From positions 176,250,798 through 176,314,797 of the forward strand of contig NC_134138.1 of the NCBI RefSeq assembly GCF_033958435.1: DNA of 64,000 nt, written 5' to 3'. Positions within the stretch are counted from its first letter, which is position 1. Each line of letters begins with the position of its first letter. Shown piece after piece: positions 22,300 through 31,910 of this stretch. The stretch is from Carettochelys insculpta (taxonomy: Eukaryota; Chordata; Testudines; Carettochelyidae). Position numbers and translations under genes: made by a program. Below the pieces are notes generated by a model. That model was not told where the DNA came from. It ran no database searches and saw only the letters and a list, made by a program, of their open reading frames with translations.

Positions 22300-23602
22300 T
22301 AGAGTTTGGCCTCGTCGAGGGCCACATGCCTCTCTATCAGGGCGTTCCGGTGGTGGTGGAGGGTGGCTGTGTAGGTTGCAGCCTCATCTTCATGGCCCTG
22401 GCATCTGGTCCAATGGACCCATGGCTGCCATGCCATGGGAACTGGGGATGATCTGGACTTGACTGGTGAGCTGCTGGGTCCTCCGGCCTGGACAGGGCTG
22501 GCAGGTCCTGGGATCCTCGCCCAGCTTTCCTACCCCTCAGATGGTGCAACTGTAAGACAGAGGGTTGGGGGCTCAGTGCCACATCTGGATCCTGGGTGCC
22601 ATGACCCGGCTCCCCTGGGTGGTTACCCACACCCTGGACCCATGGGATGGCTGTGTCACAGGGGGTGCCACCTTGAGGGCCCACACACACTTGCCAAGCT
22701 GGCCCCTGGGTCATGATTCCAGGGTGGAGGTGCTGTCTGTGGTGGCTCCCCCCCAAAAATGGGCTGGTGGGCTGGAGGAGCTTGGCCATGCAGGGGATCC
22801 CTGCCTGGGGAGCATATGGGCTGGATACAGCTGTGCTGCCTCAGGGGCCCTAGGCATGCTCATGGGGCTGTCCATGGGGGGGCGGAGCCAGATGTTGCCC
22901 ACAGATGTGGCCGTCACCCTGGGTTCCAACCTGGCACGGGCCATCTGGGGTCGGGGCATCGCAATGGTGCCCGGGTGTGCCCCACTCCTCCAGGGATTTG
23001 CTGCGGCATGCACTTACCTAAGGTGGCTTCGAACACGTTGGGTGGTGCCCAACTGGAGGGGGCCAGGCTGCTGTTGGTGGAGGGCAGCTCGATGATGAGC
23101 AAGCCATCGGACAACTTACCACCGGATGGGACATCCATGGTGGCAGGGCCCTCCTCCACTCCAGTGCTGCAGTGGGCTTGGGTGCAGCTGTCTCTATGGC
23201 GACCTGGGGTGGACAGGTGTCATCTGCAGCCAGGAGGTCCCGCAGCTCACAGTAGAAGAGGCAGCTGTCTGAGGCATGGCCGGACCTGTGGGTGCTGTCT
23301 CGGGCCCACATGTATCCCTGCTGCAGATCCTTCACCTTATACCAGACCTGCTTGGGGGTCTGGGCAGGGTGGCCACTTGTAGCCAGGCCCTGGGTGAGGT
23401 GCACGAAGGCAGGGTTGTTCCTTCGGTGCCCGCTGGTGTTGCGGAAGACCTCATTGTCACGCCAGAGCCCCAGCAGGTCCTGGAACTCTGGCTCTATCCA
23501 GGATGGGACCCTCTATTTGGAAGCCCAGCAGGGGTCCTGGCTACCCTTGTCCAGGTTCCCAGGGCTCCCCTGGGTGGTGCAGAGTGCTGGTCTGCTGGCC
23601 AT
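22300..23602 (-). pseudogene. Harbinger Myb/SANT-like DNA-binding protein, broken
   Basis: The start is the ATG at 23602, giving MASRPALCTTQGSPG. Downstream the frame carries VPSWIEPEFQDLLGLW, DNEVFRNTSGHRRN, QTPKQVWYKVKDLQQGY and SCLFYCELRDLL. This is the tryptophan- and leucine-spaced Myb/SANT-like pattern of the second Harbinger protein, which helps bring the transposase to the ends. A stop (TAG) interrupts near 23510, a frameshift lies near 23165, and another stop follows in exon 2. An intron at 23017-22550 has donor GTAAGT and acceptor CTTACAG and joins in phase. Exon 2 ends with LHHHRNALIERHVALDEAKLY. Further proline-rich coding-like sequence continues to about 21717 but I cannot place it. 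Confidence 0.7.
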
Positions 23603-24033
23603 GTCTCAAGCTCAGGGCTCGGTGAGAGATTCAGGCTCCAGGGGACTATGGCTGGCAGACCTGCATGTACTACCAACTTTCACACTCTCAGCTTCCTGCC
23701 ATGGGGTGTCTGGGTCCTTGCAGCTTTAAAAGCCACAGGACCCAGAGATCATAGAGGCCCGCTGGGGTGTCCTAGAGCATCTCTGCTCTCTGTCGGGCTG
23801 CCACCATGGCAGACCACCTCTTCTGAAAAAAGCGGTGCCTGAGCATCTACACATACTTTTTCCCAGAAGATTCTTCCAAAAGAAGGCGCTCTTCCTGGTT
23901 GTGCAATGGAGTATGGAATCTGGAAGATGCAGTGTCTCCTTCTGGAAGAGTGCCTTTCATGTGCAGATGCTCCACGGATCTTCCGGAAGAAGGCACCAGT
24001 CTGCCGGAAGATTGTGCATGTGTAGAAGAGACC

Positions 24034-24172
24034 TAACAGATTTATTGGAGCATAAGCTTCTGTGGGCAAAGACCTGACACAGATCTGATAAAGTGGGTCT
24101 CTGCCCACGAAAGCTTATGCTCTAAAAAATCTGTTAGTCTATGAGGTGCCACAGGACTTCTTGTTTTTTGCA
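24034..24172 (+). mobile_element. Penelope hairpin remnant, right part
   Basis: It begins TAACAGATTTATTGGAGCAT and folds back: 24046-24075 is inverted at about 24095-24137 (GCATAAGCTT...GGGCAAAGACC against its complement). The ribozyme-like core reads CTGATAA instead of CTGATGA, a change at an essential G, so self-cleavage is not expected. Confidence 0.75.
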
Positions 24173-25955
24173 TCCATGTAATCTAAGTTTCTTCTTCTTG
24201 GTGAATGATTATGGGCCAGGGAAGGGAGAAGTATCTGGGGAGAATAACAGAGACTGCAGGGAGCATTGCAGAATTCCACCATGCTGTCTTTGCTGCTCCA
24301 TACACTCAAATTCAATAGAGAATTATATCACTGCTATAGACTACAGGCATATAATTCTCTTAAAATCTGTATAGTTTTAGGGCAGTTGTTTCAGAATGTA
24401 ATTAGATTTCTATAAAACCCTGTTGATTTAATCCCTTTTGAATTTCATAAAAGGTACAACATTAGATTTTGTAAAAATGCAATTTTACAACCAAATTCTG
24501 TCCCCTGGCTCAGCTCAAGGAGTGGCAGTGGAACTACTCGCAAAAACAATCCCAATTAGCATAACACTTATGGCAGCATCTGACCTTTAATGTGCAAAAG
24601 AAGAAGGATTTATTTTCATAAGCAGTGTAACTGGAAGCCCCAGAGAGCAGAGGTTCCAAAGATCTACTGTGTGAACCACTGATTGTACATGCAACTGTTC
24701 CTGGTGATCCGCAGAGATAAATCTGAGCATGTGGTGTTGTCACCTTCTTACTACCATCTTTCATTAAAGACAGTGAGAAATGCATTACTGGTCTGATTTT
24801 CAAAGATGCTGAGCTCCCACTATTTCCAATTATTTCAATGGAAAATGCCAATGCTCAGCCCCTTTGAAAAATGGGGTCATAAATGTCTATCTGATATTAC
24901 TTTTCCTGTACACAATTGTTGCACTTGCCACTGGGAAGTTGTTTGAATGGGAAGTAAGGTAGTCTGCTGTTATGACTGGGAGAAACCTTCCAGTGGATTT
25001 CACCTTGGACCAACAGGCCTAGTTGCCAGGCCACAACTCAACAGTCTCCCAGAGAACTGGAATGGCCTTGCCAGACAATCTGAGGATCTGGCAACCAAGC
25101 CATATTCTCCCATCCCCCAGTGTGTCTCAGGTTCTCCCAGTCAGCCAGAGGTAGGGGGGTGGACATATGAGAGACCCAGGCTCTCCCTCACAACTTGGTC
25201 CCAGACCAAAGGGGACAAGACGGAGAAAGGCTTAGTCCCTCTTAGTCCCCCAGGGTTCTTCTTGCCTCCTCTGTTCTCACCTCAGTTTGGGGTGTGGCCC
25301 AAGTACCCTACTTCTCCCTCACCAGAGGGTTGTTCCCACGGTTTCAACCATTCAGACAGTCACTTGGGGTTTCCCAGCTCATGTTTCAGTGTCCCAAGTG
25401 CTCAGCCTTCATAAAAGAAGAAAAATAAGAAAAGGGTTTATGCCATGGCCTCCTGATCAGGTCTTTCCCATAGTCTAGACCTTTCTCCTACTGCTGCCTC
25501 TGTTCCATAAGCTACGGTTTGGTTGCCATCATTCAGACAGTCTCTACTTCACTCCACCACCCTTTTAAGCAGAACCCCCTTGTACACAGTTCCTTGATTT
25601 GGAGCATGCTTTTCAGCTGCTAAGTGACAGGCCCTTCTTGGCTAAATACTGCTCCACAAGGCTCCTAGCCTTACTGTAAATCCCATCTCGGACCCATGAA
25701 ATAACCTCCTTATTAAAATGATTTTTACACTGTGAAAAAGTTTGCAAATCTTTGTTATACACAGTATTCCCTTTGTTCACAATTTCTTTACAGTCACTAT
25801 AACCCAACAACAGATAACCTATCAATAGAGATTTCTATACCTTCACAGATGGCTATTTGGGGGAAATCATCCAATAAGAGTCTGAGGAAATATTGTGGAA
25901 ATGTTGCTTTCTTCAAATGTTCAGACTACTTTGTCGTTGTGATATGATGTCTGTT
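24173..25955. other. No gene recognised
   Basis: A 155-codon open frame at 24947-25414 is proline- and serine-rich without a domain. The surrounding 25000-25600 has the composition of an old repeat. Confidence 0.4.
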
Positions 25956-25967
25956 AAACATTTTGAT

Positions 25968-26141
25968 TAACAAATATTTTGGAGCATAACCTTTCATGGG
26001 CAAAGACCCTCCTGCATCTGATGAAGCAGGTCTTTGCCCACCAAAGCTTATGCTCCAAAATATCTGTTAGTCTCTAAGGTGCCACAGAACTTCTTGTTCT
26101 CGAAGATACAGACTAACACGACGACCGCTCTGACACTTGTC
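25968..26141. mobile_element. Penelope hairpin insertion with 12-bp target duplication
   Basis: Perfect AAACATTTTGAT flanks at 25956-25967 and 26142-26153. The insert is an inverted repeat (left TTTGGAGCATAACCTTTCAT, right CAAAGCTTATGCTCCAAAAT), followed by GTTAGTCTCTAAGGTGCCAC and ACAGACTAACACG. The ribozyme-like core is damaged (CACCAAAGC where CACGAAAGC is expected). Confidence 0.85.
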
Positions 26142-26299
26142 AAACATTTTGATGTGCACTCTGATGCTGACATACCAAGTGACAGCTTATGGCAGACCTC
26201 AAATGCACACTTTGTATGTCTAGTTTGGATTACATTTTTACAATGTGCATAACTGGTACATCGCTGGAAACCAGTCTGGCTCACCTCTATTTTGGCATT

Positions 26300-26685
26300 A
26301 TTAAAATAAATGGGTCCATGGGAACAATCTGGACTTGACAAACTTCTCAGAACGTAAGAATGACTATATTTGGTCAGATGAAAGGCCATCCAATACCAGG
26401 TGCCCCAGGAGAAATTAATTGAGAAGGAATTCATTAAGTGATCCATCCCTTGTCACCTGTTTCGAGCTTGTAGCAAATAGAAGCTAGGGACACCATCCTT
26501 GCCCATCCTGACTAATAGCCATTGACACACTTATCCTCTGTGAATTTATCTATCTCTTTTTTTTAACCCTGTTAGAGCCTCAGCTTTCACAAAATCTTTT
26601 GGCCAAGAGTTCCATACAGCGGCTCTATATTACGTGAAAAATTCTTTCTTTTGTTTGTTTTAAATCCGCTGCCTGTTAATTTCAT
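26300..26685 (-). mobile_element. CR1 LINE fragment
   Basis: Old copy of the CR1 subfamily also present at 53150-53535, with shared blocks such as GACACCATCCTTGCCCATCCTG and TTAATTTCAT near the end. No open frame remains. Confidence 0.65.
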
Positions 26686-26688
26686 TTA

Positions 26689-27049
26689 GGCTACGTCTAC
26701 ACTAGCACGCTATGTCGAAGTAGCCTATTTCAAAGTTAGGACATTGAAATGGGCTACTTCGATGCGTACCATCTACGTGTCCTCCAGGGCTGGTGCCATT
26801 GACATTCAACATCGAAGTAGCGACGGGGAACATCGAAAGGAGTCGCCCCGGAAGGAAATGCGGAGCATCCACACACACAAGCGCTCCCCATTGAAATAAG
26901 GGGCCAGCAAAGCCCCAAGCCGCTCCCTTAAAGGGCCCCTCCAAGACACACTTGCCCTGCACAGCACAAGATCCACAGAGCCGACAACTGGTTGCAGACC
27001 CTGTGCATGCAGCATGGACCCCCTGCTGCAGCAGCAGCAGCCATTATTA
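26689..27049 (+). mobile_element. Harbinger-like deletion derivative, truncated
   Basis: It begins GGCTACGTCTACACTAGCACGC. It shares with 45799-46459 the blocks CGTCCTCCAGGGCTGG-like, AGCCGACAACTGGTTGCAG and a short start-codon segment MDPLLQQQQ. The right end is missing because another foldback element begins at 27050. Confidence 0.7.
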
Positions 27050-27324
27050 GCATCATTAGCATAAGGTTACATGATTTGGAGTCCTGAAGATGCTCTTCCA
27101 GACTCCAAAATAGCGTGTAGAAGCATGGCCCCAGGGGGGTCTTCCAGAAGGAAGTCCTCCTTCCGGAGCCCCTTCTTCTCGAAATTTTTTGGGAAGAAGG
27201 GGCTTCCAGAAGGAGGACTTCCTTCTGGAAGACTCCACCCGGGGGCCACGCTTCTACACGCCGTTTTGGAGTCTGGAAGAGCGTCTTCAGGACTCCAAAT
27301 CATGTAACCTTATGCTAATGATGC
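27050..27324. mobile_element. Palindromic foldback MITE, 275 bp
   Basis: The two halves are near-perfect reverse complements around about 27187. Ends are GCATCATTAGCATAAGGTTA and its complement. Both strands yield almost the same open frame (MIWSPEDALPDSK...), which follows from the symmetry and is not a gene. An internal GTGTAGAAGCATGGCC links it to Harbinger ends. Confidence 0.9.
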
Positions 27325-28621
27325 ACCAGGAATTTAGCCTTTTGTTCAAAACCTCGTCTAATGACACATCAGTCTAGGGAAATTAAAATGTTATACATCT
27401 AACAGTAAAATTAAACACCTTTTTTGATAAAATATAGAGAAATAGATTAATTTTTTTATTTTGCTTGGAGAGCACTCTAGCCTTCTAGATGTGTATTTTT
27501 CCTGTAACTGTTAGCTCACACATTACAATACTTTGCTACAAGGCATTAGCAACAGGGTAGAGAGATGAGGGAGGGAGTGAGGGCACCGTATTGGCAAACT
27601 CAAGTGTTGGAAAGTCACAAGTCAGTCTCCAAAAATCATGAGTGGCTTAAATAAATATTCAAACTTTTAAAATTTGCTTTCTGTCTTTTGAATCTGATTC
27701 CAGGACCTGGATATTTAATAATTAACCCCTACACTGCAGATATGAGTGGAGTTATGAAAAAAGTCTGAAAGTTGGCAACACAGATGAAGTGTGATGATGC
27801 AAAATGCTCTGAAAACCTAGAAGGAAAAGGACACAAAATCAAGACAAGTAGCAAACGCCATCTATCCATAGCAACATGACACCATTCTACAATGCATGAC
27901 AAAAAACTGCTGTTGAACATTTTTAGAAGGGATATTTCAAAGAAATTACCCAGAAGCACTGTAAGAGGTAATATTAGTGCTAAACATTCATACTATTGTC
28001 AGTTTCTTGACCACACAGTTTCCAATCTCATTAGTTTAATGATTTCCTGGTGATTTTCTCCTGGACCAATCAATACAACATGTTATTTTCTACTTTATTT
28101 TCCCCTTTTATATTATTAGTGCTGCTTCATTCTTCCAATTTTTTTCAAAGTGTTAGAATCTCTGTTTCAACATATTAAAAAATAAGTACTTCAAAATCTC
28201 CTCTTTTCAAATGGTTTACCCATTTGTGAAAAGGACTCCCATGAGGGCTATTAGGGAACCCTGAAGGAAATTTAAACATCTTTTTTATTACCCCACCCTC
28301 TCATTTCCACTTGCCATCTCAGTGAGTGAAAAGAGAACTCTGGGAATAATCTGAATCATCAAAGGTAAAACGTCAGAGGGAAAAGGCACCTGAACAGCTT
28401 AATATTCAGCCACTGTAGCTTTACAATATTACATATTACTAATTTAGAGCTCTGAAAAAATGGAACAACATTGCATTATGGGGAAAAGGCACTATTGAAG
28501 GCTAAAGTCAAATTTAAAAGAATATTCATAGGCAGACTGGCATGCATTGTCAAGAGCACACTTTGAATTGACTGAAGCTGAGAAATCCAAATGTTAGGCT
28601 AACTTCTGCCTGTAACTCACA
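27325..28621. other. No gene recognised
   Basis: AT-rich with no motif or named repeat that I can support. Confidence 0.5.
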
Positions 28622-28816
28622 GGCTGCATCTGCACTGCCCCCTGCACCTTTTGGAAGGGGCATGCAAATGCAGCTGATCAAAATGCTAATGAGGCATTGG
28701 TATGAATATTCAGTGCCTTGTTTGCATAATAACAGCCACTCACTACCTCATTAGCATTTTTGACTGGCTGCTTTTGCATGCCCCCTCTGAAAGGGAGAGA
28801 CAGTGTAGATGCAACC
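28622..28816. mobile_element. MITE, about 195 bp
   Basis: Ends GGCTGCATCTGCACTGCCCC and, reversed, GGTTGCATCTACACTGTC; both continue to RGGGGCATGCAAA. CTCATTAGCAT is also repeated in inverse inside. Confidence 0.75.
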
Positions 28817-29158
28817 ACATTGTTTGAGCCGGGTTGACTTAGGGTTCAAGGTGCTGAGTGCCCTGAACTTTCATGGAAGTCAATCTGAGTTGAGAGTATG
28901 AGAGCCTCATACTGTACTGAACACTAAGGCACAAGTTCAGTGTTATTTAATTTTGATTTAATTCATACCTTCAATATTTATATATTTTTTAACTTAAAAA
29001 GTGTCTCTAGATCATCTTCCCCCATTTCCTCCAAGTGCTTCCATTGGTCAACATTTTAACTGACTGCTTTTGGGGCTTACATCTCCATCAAGTTTTAATT
29101 GTGCACCAGTGACTAGATAAACAAGAATGGTGAACCAGGTTAGTGAGCTTTGCTAGAG

Positions 29159-29487
29159 CAGGCTTGAGCAAACTTTCTATATCAGGTCCCACTTTTCATC
29201 CATGCAATTAGCCAGGGCTCCTCCAACCTGTTTAACATATTCCAAACCAATGGTTATGTTCATATGGAAAAAAGCAAACCTCTTGACACACATAAGAGAA
29301 TAAGTATTTAGAATGTAAAAACTTTACTACTTGGTATATAAATGGGAATACACATACTTAAAAACTAACATATTTTAACATTTTTAATGAGCCTCATGAG
29401 CCTGAAACCCAGCAGCCAATCATATTTAAACCCCCTTATGAAACTTCATACTCCCCAGAGGGCCTGCCCCCACTTTGCACACCTCTG
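29159..29487. mobile_element. hAT MITE, 329 bp, perfect 8-bp duplication
   Basis: TGCTAGAG occurs at 29151-29158 and 29488-29495. Ends are CAGGCTTGAGCAAACTTT and, reversed, CAGAGGTGTGCAAAGTGG, the hAT-type CAGxxxTGxGCAAA pattern. It is noncoding. Confidence 0.85.
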
Positions 29488-29619
29488 TGCTAGAGCATCA
29501 TGGCTCATTTTCAGTCAACATTAGACCCTCCACTGCACTCTGACCTGCTGTCTGTGATAAGCCAACTGTAACTCAGTCATTCTCTTGTCATCCTTAATGG
29601 AGCAACATTACTAATGGAG

Positions 29620-29892
29620 CTCATCCCAATGGGGCTCATTTTCAAAAGGACCCCGCCTACTTCAAAGTCCCCTTATTCCTTTGAGTAGATGGGAATAAGG
29701 GGACTTCGAAGTAGGCGGGGTCCTTTCGAAAAGGAGCCCTGTCGGGACGAGCTGTGCAGCAGCGAGGCGCATCAATTTGAAGTGCCGCGGCCGCCCGCTT
29801 ACTGAAATACATATTCAGCGCTTCATTAGTAAACTTTGAAATGGCCATTTGCATGGCCATTTCGAAGTTTGGGGCTAGTGTAGACACAGCCT
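29620..29892 (-). mobile_element. Harbinger-like MITE with internal hairpin
   Basis: The right end, reversed, is GGCTGTGTCTACACTAGCCCC. A strong hairpin pairs 29650-29676 with 29692-29722 (CCCCGCCTACTT...GAAGTAGGCGGGG). It shares blocks with 44222-44524. The left end is not clear. Confidence 0.65.
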
Positions 29893-30018
29893 TAGTGAGT
29901 TTTCCCAGTATGGACAGCCAAGTTAGCTGAGCACAGATACATCAATTCTAGCCATACAATTACTTAGCTAAAATTGCATATCTGTGGTAGACTAATTTTG
30001 CATAGTGTAGACATAGCC
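29893..30018 (-). mobile_element. MITE fragment, same family as 31626-31910
   Basis: Reversed, it reads CAGATATGCAATTTTAGCTA and CTAACTTGGCTGTCCATAC, matching 31650-31730. It ends GTGTAGACATAGCC. Confidence 0.55.
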
Positions 30019-31189
30019 TCAGAATTGTCATTAATACTCTGTTCTGTTAAAGTCAAATTTCTATTAGCTCCTCAAAACAGTAAAGAAATGACTGCACATG
30101 TTTTAACTGTTAAATAAGCGTGGTGCTTGTGAAAGTCATTTCCTGGCATTTGGAAAGGGTGGCTGGAGACCAGCCCGCACAGAGCCCATTGCCTCCAGTT
30201 GCAGGAGTGAAAGGTGCTTGGGCAACAATCGCAGGCACTGAAGTTCCTGGGAAAGAAAAATTACAGAGTGGGCAGCTGCAGTGCCAGCTCCTGAATATCC
30301 TCTCTGTCATCATTCCTGTGCTGTCATTTGGAATTACCCTACCCTCTGTGAGAGGCAGGTAGTTCAGTCTTCTTGCCCCCCATCATTCCTTGGCCTCTCG
30401 GCCGAGACTTCCACTACTGACTATTAATACCTATTGTGAAGGCAGTTTTTGTGATGAGGGAACCTGGTCATGTCCTTAGCAGACTCATAGCAGACTTGGT
30501 CAGGTGAAACGCCATGAAATACAGTTAACTTCTGTAATAGTACAATTTATATCACTCTATATTACATTGTATCAGTCCCTTCCTAATAGCTTGAATTAAA
30601 GCTGAGAGAATCCCCAGTGAACAGCTCACTGCAGTGTGAACCTGAGTATCTTGCCTTTATACTTCACTGCTTTGTACTGCACTGCCAGAAAGCTATTTTT
30701 AGAGACGGTTCTGCATTTGCACAGTTATTGCTTATGTCTTGTCTAAAGGAAGTAAGGTTGCTTTTCTGAGACTATACCCTTCTCTCAAGGGTAAACTAAA
30801 ATCCATTAAATTTAAACACAGGCCATAAACCCTAATATATTAGAGGCTACAATGGAAATATTATCTATTTCTTTATAAACAAGATGTCCATTTGGGAAAG
30901 TGAAACAAATAGGTGTATCTGCAAGCTACTGCCATTTCATTCTCTTTTTGAAGTCATTATCTTTACTACTTAAGTAAAAAGTTTACTCAACTAGAAATAA
31001 GAAAAAGCAAAGAAAATATATTTACATAGAACAGATCATGATTTCTCATAATGAGTTTCTCATAATGAAATATTTTATAAAAAGAAACATGAGTCCAAAG
31101 GGCCAAATTCTTCTTTGTTACCCCAGATCAATTCCAAAACAATAACTTTGACATCACAAGCACTGCTCTGGATTTAGGTGCTCATATTC
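30019..31189. other. No gene recognised
   Basis: Short open frames only. CTTGGCCTCTCGGCCGAGACT at about 30391 recalls the U2 snRNA start but the rest does not match. Confidence 0.5.
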
Positions 31190-31625
31190 GCTATGTCTAC
31201 ATAGTGTACTGCTGCTGGTAGGGTCAAGCAAATGAGGGCATTCAACAATGCAAATGAGGCACTCATTTACAAATCACATGCCTCATTTGCATACTCTCAT
31301 GTGATCACTGTCCCGGCCATGGCTTCTGTCGCCACAAAACAAGCTGTGTAGATGGGGTTCTGTCAACAAAACCCTCCCTTGTTGATGGCCCCTTATCCCT
31401 CATTTTTGTCAGGGATAAGGGGCTGTCGACAGAAGGGCAGTTTTGGGCAACAGAACTCCATCTACATGGCTTGTTTTGTGGCAAAAGGAGCCTTTGCTGG
31501 GACAGTGATCGTGTGAGAGTATACAAATGAGGTACACAATTTGTAAATGAGTGCCTCATTTGCATTGTCTAGTGTCCTCATTTACATGACCCTACAGGCA
31601 GCAGCATGCCATGTAGATGTAGTCA
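31190..31625. mobile_element. Palindromic MITE, about 435 bp
   Basis: Long imperfect inverted repeat around 31405 (CCCCTTATCCCT...AGGGATAAGGGG). Outer arms carry TACTGCTGCTGGTAGGGTCA and its complement, with CAAATGAGGCACTCATTTAC repeated in inverse. Confidence 0.85.
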
Positions 31626-31910
31626 TTATGTCTAAACTAGGCAAAGTAAGTCAACCACAGATTGCAATTCTAGCAACAGTCGCACAGCTAAAATGACATA
31701 TCTGTTCTCTGCTAACTTGGCTGTCCATACCGAGGAAGGTCAATGGGAGAGTTTCTCCCATCGACATACTCCGCCCGTATTGCGAGGGGTACATTGGTCG
31801 ACTCTGACCCCTTAGCGGTTGATTTTATGCATCCATACTAGACACATTAAATTGAACCCTGGAAGATTGACCCTGAATGATTGATCTTCCAGGGTAGAGT
31901 AGACGTAACC
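31626..31910 (+). mobile_element. MITE, about 285 bp
   Basis: It starts TATGTCTAAACTAGGC and ends GTAGAGTAGACGTAACC, abutting the previous MITE. It shares internal blocks with 29893-30018, and its end (AAATTGAACCCTGGAAGAT) with about 8690-8715. Confidence 0.6.

Larger units (their letters stand above)
19738..24033. mobile_element. PIF/Harbinger transposon, complete but inactive (4.3 kb)
   Basis: Terminal inverted repeats are GGCTGCTTCTACACATGCAC...TCTTCCGG on the left and, reversed, GGTCTCTTCTACACATGCAC...TCTTCCGG on the right. The flanking trinucleotides are TGA (19735-19737) and TAA (24034-24036); the interrupted repeat predicts TAA at this point, so one copy mutated. A 3-bp duplication is typical of Harbinger. 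It carries the family's two usual genes in convergent orientation: a DDE transposase on plus and a Myb/SANT-like gene on minus. A second internal copy of the terminal motif lies near 19810-19840. Both genes are broken. It could be the type of element that once mobilised some MITEs nearby, but its terminal motif differs from most of them. Confidence 0.9.

Noticed and set aside
24947..25414. 155-codon open frame on plus
   Set aside because: Low-complexity Ser/Pro content, no domain, no splice or promoter context; I could not support a gene.
27067..27307. Two near-identical 78-codon proteins on opposite strands
   Set aside because: They are a direct consequence of the palindrome, not genes.
30380..30440. 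U2 snRNA-like start CTTGGCCTCTCGGCCGAG
   Set aside because: Only the first 15 or so bases resemble U2; the branch-site pairing region and stems are missing.
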